DNA of 64,000 bases from Macrolepiota albuminosa (GCA_027475525.1 JAMWFC010000032.1:1302001-1366000); one strand, 5' to 3'; shown: positions 23,410 through 34,783, numbered from the stretch's first letter. Translations and numbers: made by a program. Notes: a model not told the origin generated them from the letters alone.

Positions 23410-24796
23410 CTACCCTAAAGAGGAAGACCATTGACGTGTACCTTTCACTTGATCTTTAGGTCGCCTGTGGGTAGGAGGAGCGCCTGGAGGTGGCGCGTTA
23501 GTAGATGGTATGGGAGGAATGGGAACACTAGGAGGAGGTGCAGGAGGAGCGCCTGGAGGAGCGGCAGAGGGGTTGAGGGATGAGTACCAACCGTCCCCAT
23601 CCAGGCGGGACTCAAACAATGGGAAAGGAAAGGCCATGCATTTGAGTATGGCTCTACGTGCATCAAGGTTGACGAGAGGAGGGAGAGGGAGCCAGGAAAG
23701 ACCCTTAGAGACAGCATGGAGTTAACAACCTAAGGTCAGGAAAAGATAAGAACTAACCAAGGTTCCCATTTTGCGGAGTAGGCTGGCCAGACTCAAAGTG
23801 GTACCCGTAACCGGCTCCTACACAACGCATGAGCATTAATCATGACTCGCACTAAGGGGAGGCGTACGGTGACCAAGGATGGGTCGACAGCGACCAGCCA
23901 CTCTTCAGAAGCAGCGAGAAGAATTTGGTACCTGCATACCAGGGTCATGGTGTTGCCGTTCTCGTGCAGAAAGCTGCCAGTAGGCATTAGAGCAAGAAAC
24001 TGCTCCAACCAATCTAAGATAATGGGATGGTAAAGACGTTTGGGCTCATCAAGGAGGAGGGGAAGTTCTGGCAGGATGTGATACTGACTGGGTTAACAGC
24101 GCCAGAACCCATAAAGTACCTCAAGCTACTTGCAGGGTTGCAGACACTTGGGAATTCTTACATGCGCAAAACAATCATGGGGGGGGCAACAACAACAATG
24201 CAATTCATAAAACTATGACAAAGAAATCAAGTATCTAAAATCTGTCAGCCACGGAAAAGAAGGAGCTGACTTACATAAACAACATGGGAGACGGACGAGC
24301 ATCAAGGACTGGGCAAAAGGAGAGGCCTGGGAGGCCTCCAGCCTTCAGCAGGACCGCAAAAAAGCCGGCCACCAGTAGACGAGCGGGGCGCCTAGTGAGG
24401 CAATGCGTTAGAAGAAAGAAAACGAGGTAATAAGGCAACGAACCAGATAGTGACTCTCCTCCAGCAGCAACTCAAGACACTCTTTTGTTTCCTTGGTTGC
24501 GATTTGCTTTATTTGGCAATTATCGGAAGAGAAGGAGGGCAAAAAAGGCAATAGCGCACCTGAAAAATCTGACTCCAGTTCTTCTCCATACCAAAATGGG
24601 TCAACGGCAGGTTGTTGTTCCAAATCTCACAAGCCACATGAAGTAGCTGGCAGTGATGACCTAACTCAACGACTCCGTTGGTTAGTCTGGGCATGCCAAC
24701 CGCCAGGTAGTGGTGGAAGAATGAGGTAGCACGTTCCAGGAAAGTGGGGAGATCAATCATGACATGAGCACGATCACAGCAAGAAGACCACACGAT
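23410..24796 (-). pseudogene. B1 antisense accessory gene 2 (3' part)
   Basis: Minus-strand exons homologous to B2 60486-61960: the Pro-rich C-terminal exon (23410-23717), GTTLSLASLLRKMGTL (about 23780), the helical exon RLEQFLALMPTGSFLHENG (23793-24008), QIKQIATKETKECLELLLEESHYLV (24408-24500) and DLPTFLERATSFFHHYLAVG (24700-24760). The gene is split by A2 within about the ninth codon. Its start and TATA box lie on the other side (36278-36330). Conservation of exon blocks across two diverged copies argues for a real gene. Confidence 0.65.
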
Positions 24797-25551
24797 TGTC
24801 AGGTTCCGCTGAGTCGGGGGCTTTCCAGAAAAGCGATTGCCCTTACAATGCGGACTTGACCCACGGATACTCGGGTGTCTGGAACTTCAGGGCTAGGACT
24901 CCGGAGTTTAAGACGTGGACAGGGGAATCCCGGGAGAGGGGACTTAGTCCGGGGGTTTTGGGTGATAGGTAACTAGGGAGTTCGGGTGGGGGTCGAGTCA
25001 TGAACCGGAGGTTTTAAGACGAGACCAAGTTAGTAAGTTAAAGTTGCGAAGTGCGTACCAGTCTTAGAGCACGCGATTATCCAAGGCGTGCCAGTCAAGC
25101 GTGCCAGTCAAGCGTGCCAGTCAATGCGTACCAGTCAAATAGAGGGCACACAACAATCCAAGTAATGCAATGTAATATCAAGACTGGCGAATACAACAGG
25201 GAACTATGCTATAAGTACTACGGGACCGGGTCTTGGGGTTCCGGGGTGTCTGGGGTGGGTTCCGGGAGTCATTGAGTAGCGGGTAGGGACTGTATACCTG
25301 GATCGCACGTGTGGGGCACGCGATCAATTGGCGCGGAGGGGGTTGTGATGCGTGATGCGTGATGGCCAGGAGCGAGTTGCGTGATCCGATCGTTGATTGG
25401 GGCTGGTGGCGGCTGATGGCCGTCCTTGATGCGCATGATGGCGGTGTCGGCGGTCGTGATGGCGGGGCGTGTCCTGTGGGGTCGGAGGGAGGGTCCCGGA
25501 TGGTGTTCCGGGGGTGTCCCAGGGTGGGCCTGGAGGGGAGGGGTCGTGACA
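24797..25551 (-). repeat. A2 3' LTR
   Basis: 755 bp, TGTCAGG...TCGTGACA on the plus strand. It differs from the partner LTR mostly at CpG sites and by one extra 13-bp GCGTGCCAGTCAA repeat unit. Confidence 0.95.
25086..25139. repeat. 13-14 bp tandem repeats in A LTR
   Basis: Four units of a GCGTGCCAGTCAA-like motif, the last one GCGTACCAGTCAAA. The partner LTR and A0 have three. In element sense the repeats lie just downstream of the inferred transcript start. Confidence 0.75.
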
Positions 25552-25566
25552 TCACCCCCCCCTCAG
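25552..25566 (-). promoter_or_regulatory. A2 polypurine tract
   Basis: Reads CTGAGGGGGGGGTGA in element sense, directly before the 3' LTR. It would prime plus-strand DNA synthesis. The same tract is found in A1 (6931-6945). Confidence 0.85.
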
Positions 25567-25679
25567 TGCCGAGACCCTCCGAGGTGCGCGTAGCTGGTGG
25601 TTCGGACCGGGGTTCAACCGTGGGATCCGGCACCTGACCTGCCACGTATCAAAAAAAAATTTTACCGTCAAGTTCAAAC

Positions 25680-27439
25680 ATGTCGCGTATGCCAACCCAT
25701 TCCCCAACGCCCCCGCAAACCAACGAGGTCGCGCCCCTCATGGCCTGGGAAGCCCGGGATGCGTGGTACCGAGCCCGCCAAGACTGGGAGCGCGTGGCGG
25801 CGCTCGTGCAACAACGTGAGTGGTTCCCGCGCTGCTCGCTTGTCGCTACTGACCTTCCTTTTTCAGAACAACACAACACCACTGCCCCGGAGGCGGGTCC
25901 CAGCCGGCTCCCGGAGTCTGTTCCTGGGGCGGGTTCCAGTCACCCTGCGCTGACCTTTGCGCACATGACTGTCCATCCTCCCCGTCTGCAGCCCCCTCCC
26001 CGCCCTAGGTTGCCCGGCCCTCGATTCCGCCGCTCCGGGATGACAGTAGAGACAGTTACAGTGGTCCCGGATGACCGGCGCGTCGTGTGGGTGGACGCGT
26101 CGCAGGAGGTGTTCAAGGAGGTGCTGGAGAGGCCCCGGGGGTTGTCCGCGCACAACTGGTGCGTGAGCAATGGGCCGGTGAGTGGGTTCTTACCTCGGGT
26201 TTCCTGGCTAACTCCAGCATCACAGTGTCTGCATTGTGCCCACCGGGTGGTACCATGCGAGTTCGAGGTCCCGGTTCCTTCGTCCTGCCGAGACACGTCG
26301 GTATGTGAGGCGTGCCGCCTCAACCACGAGCGGTGCTCTGTCTCGGCGTTGTGGAGGGCGCGCTGTGTTGCACGGGAGCAGGGGTGGCCGCTGGAGGGGA
26401 TCACCCGGAGGATGGGGGTCAAGGAGCGGGACTGGGTGGTGGAGCCGGTGGACGAGGGGGTGGAGCCGGAGGGGGAGGTGCCCGCGGCGCCTGTGCAGTC
26501 GTCCAGCGGGGAGTCGTCCAGGTGGGGGGCCGGGGCCGGCCCATGGTCCTCATTACTCGTCGGGTGACCCGGGCCGGGACTGGGAGTCACGAGGGTCGAG
26601 GGGGGCGCCTTGACAAAGGGAAGAGGCGGGTGTCGCCCAGTCCCTTACCGGGTCCATCCAAGAGGGCGCGCCTGCCCGTGGAGACCCCGTTCCCGGCTCC
26701 CCAGTCCCCACCCCCGGCTTCCCCAGTGCGCCTCTCCCCAGCGATATTTTCCCCATTGTCAGGACGACCACTGGACGTCGGAGTGGGGGCTCTGCAGGAG
26801 CGTCTCGAGCAGGCCGACCAGGAGCGGGAGGAGCGAGAGGAGGCGGCGAGGGAGGAGGCGGCGATCCGGAGGGGGCTGGAGGAGGACCGTGAGACCGCCC
26901 TCCGGGAGCTGGAGGAGGCGAGGGTAGCCCGGGGAGGAGCCGAGGCCCAGCTGGACGCTATGAGGGCCAGGCTGGAGCAGGGGGTGGGGATCCCGGCGCA
27001 AGGTCCCTCGAGTCCAGAGTTGGTTGAGGCCCTGCGCCGGGACATGGTCATCGGGCGCATGGCCTCCCTGAGTGAGTGCCCTTTTTCTCTCGCTGTCGGG
27101 TTGATACTGATATCTCCAGGCTGGGCTCGGGAGCATCGCTTGCTTTTAGACGGGGCTGCCGCGGCGTTCGCGTTCCTGCAAGAGAGGCTACAGTCAGAGG
27201 CGGGGAACCCCGGGGTGGAGCGGGGTCTGGACTTGTTGGGGAGGCTGGTGGTGGCGCATCATCGGAGAAACGTCCCAGCCCCAAGGTCGTGGTTTGAGCG
27301 GGTCCTGGACGAGGGTGAGCAGCTCCCATCTTGGAACCAGCTGGCCGAGGAGGTGTGGCAGGAACACGGTCCAGAGGGGGTGGGGGAGGATTTCCGGGGT
27401 TGGCCAAGGGAGAGGTCTGGCAAGGGGAGTTCCGGCTAA
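25680..27439 (+). CDS. A2 antisense accessory gene: Cys6 cluster + coiled-coil protein
   Basis: Proposed join of 25680-25815, 25867-26177, 26226-26521, 26587-27071 and 27120-27439 (515 residues). Introns are 51, 48, 65 and 48 nt, with GTGAGT donors at 1, 2 and 4, branch sites CTGAC and GCTAAC, and phases that keep one frame. The third (GTGGGG...GGGAG) is required to move between open frames, and its acceptor aligns with CCCACAG in A1. Residues 150-186 hold CX2CX6CX15CX2CX6C, the spacing class of fungal Zn(II)2Cys6 domains. Then come a basic region (KGKRRV, SKRARL, about 258-277), a charged coiled coil (about 316-380) and a helical C-terminal domain (EHRLLLDGAAAAF onward). It runs opposite to gag-pol, between pol and the 3' LTR. 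Exact function is unknown; a nuclear DNA- or chromatin-binding role is inference. Introns 1, 2 and 4 are multiples of three and open, so retained forms are possible. Confidence 0.7.
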
Positions 27440-27518
27440 GAGCGGTGTTTTTCGCGTTTTTCTTGTTATTCTTGTCCGCCCCGTTGTTTTGTCATTGTAA
27501 CCTGTAGAGTAATGTACC

Positions 27519-27672
27519 TATAAAAATGTATATACTTGGTTCGCCGGAACAATTAAAACAAGGAATCGTAATGTGGCGAGAGAGTTGGAAGGTGATATAA
27601 AAATGTATATACTTGGTTCGCCGGAACAATTAAAACAAGGAATCGTAATGTGGCGAGAGAGTTGGAAGGTGA
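27519..27672. repeat. 77-bp tandem duplication (likely assembly artefact)
   Basis: 27519-27595 repeated at 27596-27672, between the accessory gene and pol. Confidence 0.9.
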
Positions 27673-27934
27673 CCTTGCCCCGACTCCGGGGTGCTACTTT
27701 GAGGAGAAGGTACTAAAAAGGGAGTAAGATCTAGAAAGCGAAAGCAGAAAGTATACATGGGAGTTGAATCCCTACTGAGCCCAGAGGCGGGGGTTACGCC
27801 CACTACTGCCGTCTGTGAGTCCTGCGCCCGGGAAGGTCATTTCCCGAGTGCCGTTGTTGGAAGTCCTGGAGTTTGTCGAGGGCGCCTTCGAGGTTTCCGC
27901 GTGGTTCCCAGGTGTCGTCTTCCGGGCCGTATCC

Positions 27935-28088
27935 CTTCCACCGTACGAGGAAGTGGGGTCGTCCACGAATGTTCCGGGAGTCGAGGATGTCTTCAACTTC
28001 GTAGTGGTACTCTTCCACCGTACGAGGAAGTGGGGTCGTCCACGAATGTTCCGGGAGTCGAGGATGTCTTCAACTTCGTAGTGGTACT
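27935..28088. repeat. 77-bp tandem duplication (likely assembly artefact)
   Basis: 27935-28011 repeated at 28012-28088. It splits the chromodomain coding sequence into two overlapping frames. Confidence 0.9.
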
Positions 28089-30190
28089 CGTCCTCGACTT
28101 TGACCGGGGGAGGGGGCTCAGAGCGTCGTTCGGGGAAAGGATCCGGGAGGTGTCGCTCCAGGAGGTGGACGTGGAATACCGGGTGCAGACCTTTTAGTCC
28201 CAGGGGAAGCTCGATCTTGTAGGCGTGGGATGAGACCTTCTTCAGTATTTTGAACGGGCCGAGGCGCTTGTGATCGAGTTTTGAGGAGGGCCGGCGGGTG
28301 CGGAGGTGTCGTTGATCTAACCATACCTTTGTCCCGGGGGTCCAGTCGGGGGTGTCTTCCCGTTTCCGGTCAGCGTGTTTCATGTAGGCCTGGTTCACGG
28401 TGTCGATCTCTTCCCGGAGAAACTCGTGAAGGGACTGGAGATCCCAGGCGACCTCGTGGGCGGCGTGCGATGGGATGTCCTGGAGCGAGAGTGTTAGTCG
28501 AGGGTGGTATCCCTTGTTGGCAAAAAAGGGCGATACCCCGGTGGCAGAGTGCGGCGTGTTGTTGTAGGTGAACTCGGCCAGGGGGAGCTCAGCGCGCCAG
28601 TCGTCCTGCAAGTAGTTGACGTACAGTCGGAGGTACTGCTCGAGGGACTGGTTGACCCTTTTGGTTTGGCCGTCAGTTTCAGGGTGGTAGGCGGTAGAGA
28701 GGTTAGTCTTTACTTCAAGTGCCTTACACAGGGAAGTCCAAAACTTGGATACGAAGAGTGGGCCACGGTCGGAGACGATGTCGTCCGGGAGTCCGTGTTT
28801 GGCAAAGATGTGCTCGAGGAACAGCCGGGCAAAATCCGGAGCAGTGTCTGTGGTGTGGCAGGGTAGGAAGATGCCCTGTTTGGTTAGCCGGCACACAACG
28901 ATGAGAATGGCATCAAACCCTTCAGATTTCGGGAGTTCGACAATGTGGTCCAGGGGCGTCGTCCAACTGGCAGGGGTTTCAGGAGTCCGTATGGTCGGTG
29001 TCGGGGGACCTTGGCCTGGAGGCAGGGTTCACATGATCGAATGTAGCGGGTCACGTCCTTCTTCAACCCTGGCCAAAAGTAAGTCCGGGAGATCAGCTGG
29101 AGAGTCTTACGTATTCCAGGGTGTCCCCGGAGCTTGTGATCGTGGTGTTGATGGAGGACGTCGTAGCGGAGTCGGGCGTAATCTGGGACATAGATGCAGC
29201 CGTCCCGGAGGAGGAGTTTTTCATCGGAGGACAAGGAGAAGGCGGGGTCCTGGTCGGTTCCGTCGGGAGGGCTGCGGAGGTCATGGTCGATGAAGTACTT
29301 GTCTCGGGGGGCGCGGCGGATCTGGCTCAGGGTCCCTTCATCGTTTAAGATCAGTACGGCATTCAAATGTTCGGGAGGGATCACCACGCGATGATTGAAC
29401 ACATTGCGTTCCACCTCGAATGACTTCTTGGGATAGACGTCTGGGCGACGGGTGAGGGCATTGGGTTTAGCTCCGAGTCATCCTGGGTGGTACTGGATTG
29501 TGAAGTCGTATTCTGAGAGGACCTTGGACCATTGGGCCTGCCATCGACTAAGCTGCTTGGTCGTGGTGAAGTACTGCAGGTTGTTGTGATCTGAGTAGAC
29601 CTGAATCCGGTGCCAGGCTCCCTCGAGGTAGGCTCACCATTGCTTGAAGGCTTCGACGATGGCAAGGAGCTCCTTGTCGTAGATGTCGTAGTTGAGCTCG
29701 GCGTTGATCATGGACCGGGTGTAGAAGGCAACTGGCCGGGGCTCCCCTCCGTCAGGTTCCATCTGCGAGAGGATCCCGGCGATGGCGTAGTCGGAGGCGT
29801 CGCATTCCAGGATAATCGGGAGGGTCGGGTCGTAGTGCCGGAGTACAGGGGCGGTCGTGAAAGCCTCCTTGAGCAGGTTAAAGACACTCTGGCACTTACT
29901 GTCCCAGTTCCAGGCGACGTCCTTGCGCGTGAGCCGGTTGAGGGGTTTCGTGATACCAGAGTAGTTATCTATGAACCTCCGGTAGAAGTTAGCAAAACCC
30001 AAGAAAGATTGTACTTCCTTGACGTTCCGGGGCTGCGGCCAGTTGACGATGGCCTCGACCTTGTGGGGGTCCATGCGAATGCCATTCGGGAATACGATGA
30101 CACCAAGATACTCAACCTTTTCCGTATGGAATGAACACTTCTTGGGCTTGGCGTGGAGGTTGTGCTCCCGGAGGCGTTCGAGGACTTGCT

Positions 30191-30344
30191 GGACATGCTT
30201 CTGGTGATCCTCCAGTGAGTCAGAATAAATGAGGATGTCGTCCAGGTAGACGATCACGAAGACGTCGGGACATGCTTCTGGTGATCCTCCAGTGAGTCAG
30301 AATAAATGAGGATGTCGTCCAGGTAGACGATCACGAAGACGTCG
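30191..30344. repeat. 77-bp tandem duplication (likely assembly artefact)
   Basis: 30191-30267 repeated at 30268-30344 across the RT YLDD codons. Confidence 0.9.
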
Positions 30345-30497
30345 CTCATGTCGTGGAAGATGTCGTTCATGAAGTATTGGAACGTGGCAGGGGAGTTAGT
30401 CATTCCAAAAGGCATCACAAGCTCATGTCGTGGAAGATGTCGTTCATGAAGTATTGGAACGTGGCAGGGGAGTTAGTCATTCCAAAAGGCATCACAA
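30344..30497. repeat. 77-bp tandem duplication (likely assembly artefact)
   Basis: 30344-30420 repeated at 30421-30497. It shares its first base with the end of the preceding duplication, as expected for one very short contig flanked by two unmerged overlaps. Confidence 0.9.
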
Positions 30498-31707
30498 GGT
30501 ATTCAAACAGACCATACCACGTGCGGAACGCGGTTTTCCACTCGTGTCCCAGGGCGATGCGGACGTTGTTGTAACCGGAGCGGAGGTCAATCTTCGTGTA
30601 AACCTTGGCACTGCGGAGTCGATCGACCAGATTGCCGATGAGCGGGAGTAGGTAGCGGTTCTTCTTGGTGATTTTATTGAGTCCTTGATAGTCGACGCAG
30701 AGTCGGAGCGAGCCGTCCTTCTTCTTGGCGAATAGAACTGGGGCTCCGGCGGCGGAGGTGGAGGGTCGGATGAATCTCTTACTGAGCATTTTGTCGAGGT
30801 AGTCCTTGAGGGCCCGGAGTTTGACCTCCGACATGTTGTATACCTTGCCAAAAGGGGGGTTGGCTCCTTCCTCGAGGTCGATGGTGTGATCATAGGGGCG
30901 GTGAGGGGGGATCTCCTTGGCGTCTCCTTCGGAGAATATGTCAGCGAACTCGTGATACTCCGGGGGAACTACTTCTCGGTTTTCTTTTCTGGGGAAATAG
31001 CATCCCCTCATAGGTGTTCTTCCGGGAGAGAGGGCGAGGTGTGTAGCTGAAACGTGGGAGTTCCATCCCTCATGAGGCGGGTGAAGGGGGCGGCCCCGAT
31101 GATCCTAATGTCGAGTGCGCTCAGGTCGGTCGGGGTCACAGAAGGATTGGCCGGAGCGGGGTGTGATGCGTGTCTGAGACCGGCAGGGGTAGTTCGGCCC
31201 TTTGTACCTGTTCCAAGGAATGTTTGGAGGTCGATCGGGGGCCTTGCGGTCTTGGACGGGTGTGGGTGGTGCATGCATGGGAGGCGCGGCAGTCGTCCTG
31301 AGGGTGTCGGGCGTCAGGTCGTTCCCTAGGGCCCGGAGATGCACGGCGGTCAAGGGGTGGTCTTCGGGTTCCGGGAAGGTCATGGTGAGCGTCCTCCAAT
31401 TGATGTTGGGGTTCGTGTCGCACAGCCAGGGTAGTCCCAGCACCATCGGGGTTGATTCGTGAAGTCGCGTGACCAGGAAGTCGGAGGTGAACTTGTAGTC
31501 GTTGTCCAGCGTCACGCGTCCCGAGTGGGACCTCTGGATGGGGCCGGAGGAGGGGGTGCCGTCGAGGCGTTGCAGGTGGAGGGGCTGGTCGAAGGAGTCG
31601 TGGGGGAGATCGAGGGCGTCGCTGACGAAAACTCCGGTGGCTCCGCTGTCGATGAGGGCCGATATCGGTCCCAGGGTGCCGTCCAACCTGGCATTGATGA
31701 CGAAGGA

Positions 31708-31710
31708 TCA
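31708..31710 (-). promoter_or_regulatory. in-frame UGA between tandem proteases
   Basis: TGA in the sequence context TCC-TGA-TCC, in frame with both the upstream gag-PR1 and downstream PR2-pol. The same stop at the same codon occurs in A1 (13842-13844) and A0 (17934-17936). It probably marks the Gag-PR1/Pol boundary, bypassed by readthrough or reinitiation. Confidence 0.65.
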
Positions 31711-32107
31711 GGATGAGCGGGACTGGAGCCCGGGGGGTGGCGGGGGTCCGTCCTTTGGGGTAAGATCGGGAGAGTGGGGGATGTCAAAGGGGAGTTGCTG
31801 GTCGTCGGGTGTCGGGTCCCGGGTCAAGCGAAGGGTAAGATGTCGCCAATCGATGCGGGGATTGGTGTCTCGGAGCCACGGAAGCCCTAGGACCAGGGAT
31901 GTGAAAGGGTGGAGTTTGGTTATCAACATTCGGAGGGTGTGAGTCTGTCCGTTGGCGAAAGTAACGGGCATACGCACGAAATGAGTGATGTCCCCCGCCA
32001 TGGAGGCGTCTCCGTCGAAGAGGCAGAGTCGTACTGGGACTGGGAGTCGCTGAGCGGGTTCCGGGGTGAAGGTGGACCATGCTTCATCGATGAAGTTGTC
32101 GGTGGCG

Positions 32108-32261
32108 CCACTGTCAACGAGGGTGTTGAGGGGGGTTCTGGAGGGGGTGAGGCGGGTTTTGAGGAGGAGGGAGTGCGAGGAGTGCCACTGTCAACGAGGG
32201 TGTTGAGGGGGGTTCTGGAGGGGGTGAGGCGAGTTTTGAGGAGGAGAGAGTGCGAGGAGTG
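32108..32261. repeat. 77-bp tandem duplication (likely assembly artefact)
   Basis: 32108-32184 repeated at 32185-32261, inside the protease 1 DSGAT codons. Confidence 0.9.
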
Positions 32262-32431
32262 GGAGGGTAGGTAAGCCATGAGGGTGTCCTGTGCAAGTGT
32301 CATGGAACAAAGATGGGAGACCAGGGTGGAGAAGACGTCGGGGTCGATTCCGCGATTTAGGGCGTCTTCCAGGTCTAAATCGCCGGGTCGTTTTCCAAAT
32401 ACTCGTAGGTGGCGTCCTCCCCTTCGAAGGT

Positions 32432-32585
32432 CCAGGTGGCACGTCCCATGACCTGTCGTTTTGGGCACTCGGAGATGAAATGGTCTTTCTCACCACAGAG
32501 TATGCAGACCAGGTGGCACGTCCCATGACCTGTCGTTTTGGGCACTCGGAGATGAAATGGTCTTTCTCACCACAGAGTATGCAGA
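32432..32585. repeat. 77-bp tandem duplication (likely assembly artefact)
   Basis: 32432-32508 repeated at 32509-32585, across the zinc-knuckle region. Confidence 0.9.
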
Positions 32586-32760
32586 CACCCTCCCTTCTCC
32601 GCCGTTCCTGCACATCCGTCGGGACTTCGATCCAGGGTCGTCCCTTCTTTTAAAGCCGGTTGGCCTGGAGGGCCTCCTTGTCCCGTTCGTCGTCGAAGTC
32701 GAAGCCTTTGGGGTCTTCCAGAGGTTCCTCAGGGCTTGGCGCGTCGCCTGGATTGTGGGT

Positions 32761-32914
32761 GGCCACGGCGGCGTTGAGTTGGGCCTGGGGGCGGACGCCG
32801 CTGCTGGGGTTAGCATTGGGCGGGCCGCGACTCACCGGGCCACGGCGGCGTTGAGTTGGGCCTGGGGGCGGACGCCGCTGCTGGGGTTAGCATTGGGCGG
32901 GCCGCGACTCACCG
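32761..32914. repeat. 77-bp tandem duplication (likely assembly artefact)
   Basis: 32761-32837 repeated at 32838-32914 in gag. Confidence 0.9.
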
Positions 32915-33636
32915 GGGGTAGGCCGCCAGGAAACACGGGGGAATCGGGGTTCTGACTTTGGGGGTTGGGGGTTTTGCCAGAGGGCCAAGGGGGTCCTCCC
33001 CTAGGGTTCCAGGGGGGTCGGGAGTTCGAGTACTCGCTGCGGTCTTCCCAGTAGCGTTGGTCGATCTGCATGACGAGGGCCTTGTATCCGTCGTAGGAGG
33101 GTTGTTTCGGGGCGAGTCGGAGGACGTTCTTGATGCGTTGTGGCAGGGCGCGGCAGAGGGCGTACCGGAGGGCGCTGTAGTTCCAACCTGTTTTGTAAGC
33201 TTCCTTCTCAAAACGTACGATAAAGGTGGTGAAACGTTCTTCAGAGCACATCCGGAGGTTGAAGAGGTTGTCCTTGGCCTCGGCCACGGTGTCGTAGATC
33301 CCAAACTTCTTGGAAAACTCGTCGACGAAGGCTTGCCAGCGAGCGAGTGCCGGGTTGTTGGGGTCGAACTGGATGAGGGCCGTGTAGTGATCGAAGGCGA
33401 TCCCCTGGAGGTACGATGCGGCAAAGGCCACCCGGGAGCTGTCAACCTGAAACGTGAGCGGCTTTGCCTGAAATGTATTGAGACACTGAGTGAGGAAGGT
33501 ACGCCATTTTTGGGGGTCCTGGCCCGTGAAAGCGTTGGGCTTTTGAATGTCCAGTCATCCTTTGCGGGCGAGGGCATCGCAAGCGTCGTCCGGTCCGGCA
33601 GCGTTGCGGGGAGGGGAGCCAGCATTGTAATAGTAG

Positions 33637-33790
33637 TAGTAGTGATTACCCCCCCCTCCTTGAGGAGGAAAAGCACCAAGGGCGGGACCCCACCCGCCTG
33701 GAGGGCCTCCTCCTAGTAGTGATTACCCCCCCCTCCTTGAGGAGGAAAAGCACCAAGGGCGGGACCCCACCCGCCTGAAGGGCCTCCTCT
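33637..33790. repeat. 77-bp tandem duplication (likely assembly artefact)
   Basis: 33637-33713 repeated at 33714-33790 with a mismatch or two near the end, in gag. Confidence 0.85.
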
Positions 33791-34629
33791 GGGTGGCTCA
33801 CCTGGGGATCCACACCCGGGGGGTCTGTTATCCCAGGGGGGTTCGTTCCTGCCGGGGGGAGGCCCGGGTCTCCACGCAGGGGGTGGCGGAGGTGGGGGCC
33901 CTGGGGGTCGTCCTCAAGGTTCAGCTGGGGGTGGCGGAGGCGGTCGGGGAGGGTTCGGCGGTGTCGGGTCGGGTGGAGGGGGGTCGGGTGCTGAGTCGGG
34001 TGCCGGGTTGCGTGGGGGACGTTCAACCCGGGAGGGCCGTGCTTGCATCGGGGGTCGCGGGGGGTTTTGTAGGTCGAAGTGGGGTGGCGGATCATGGCGG
34101 AAGTTGCGTTCCGGAGGGACCGGGGCTGACGTAGGGGGTGGTACCGGGGCGGGCGCGGACGTGGGGCGTGGTTTATTGTTGCCACGCATGAGCTTATCGA
34201 TGTAGCACAGCGTGTCGTCCGTGTTAGGGGTGTCTGCGCGGGGTCTACCAGGGTTCGCCAGGGCCGGGGGTCGGGCATTGTCTGTTCACAGGAGGGGTTC
34301 CAGGGGTCTTTGGGGCTGTCCCCAGGTCTTGAAGGTACTAGAAACGGAGTTAGCCCTGCGGCGAGTTGACAAGCCTACCATGCGGGCAGCAGGTTGATCG
34401 AAGAGGCCTCCAGTCGGGTTGAGGGACCACAATATGGCTGAGGCGTTTTGTCGCTCTTCCCATTGTCGTTGTTCCGGAGTGGGGTCCGCAGGGGCTGCCG
34501 GGGCTGCTGGGGCCGGCTCCGGGGGTTCCCGTCAAACGTGGATCAAGCGACCTGGGTCCGCGGGGTCGTTGAGGGGTCGAGGGAAGGGGGACACGTGGAC
34601 TTCGTCGAGCAGCTGCTGCAATTCTTCTC

Positions 34630-34783
34630 AGAGGATCGTATTGCGCCTATACTTTACCATAGTTTGCTCTGGGAGTTCTCCTCGCGTGAGGCGGTCCCCG
34701 AACTCGAGAGGATCGTATTGCGCCTATACTTTACCATAGTTTGCTCTGGGAGTTCTCCTCGCGTGAGGCGGTCCCCGAACTCG
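34630..34783. repeat. 77-bp tandem duplication (likely assembly artefact)
   Basis: 34630-34706 repeated at 34707-34783 in gag. Confidence 0.9.

Larger units (their letters stand above)
27772..31707 (-). pseudogene. A2 pol: protease 2, RT, RNase H, integrase, chromodomain
   Basis: Begins after the UGA at 31708-31710. Protease 2 (ALIDSGATGVF, about 31639-31650; LGLPWLCDTNPNINWR) is followed by a linker, RT with YLDD (30237-30248), RNase H ([19 protein letters not shown]), integrase with an HHCC zinc domain (HHDHKLRGHPG, CEPC), core D residues ([14 protein letters not shown]), a GPF module ([20 protein letters not shown]) and a C-terminal group I-like chromodomain ([28 protein letters not shown], about 27870-28000). 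Damage: TGA at 29634 and 29478 (Arg in A1), a deletion removing about SSISLD near 28950, and 77-bp duplications at 27935, 30191 and 30344. Without the duplications the frame is nearly intact. Chromodomains of this type target integration to heterochromatin marks in other fungi. Confidence 0.9.
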
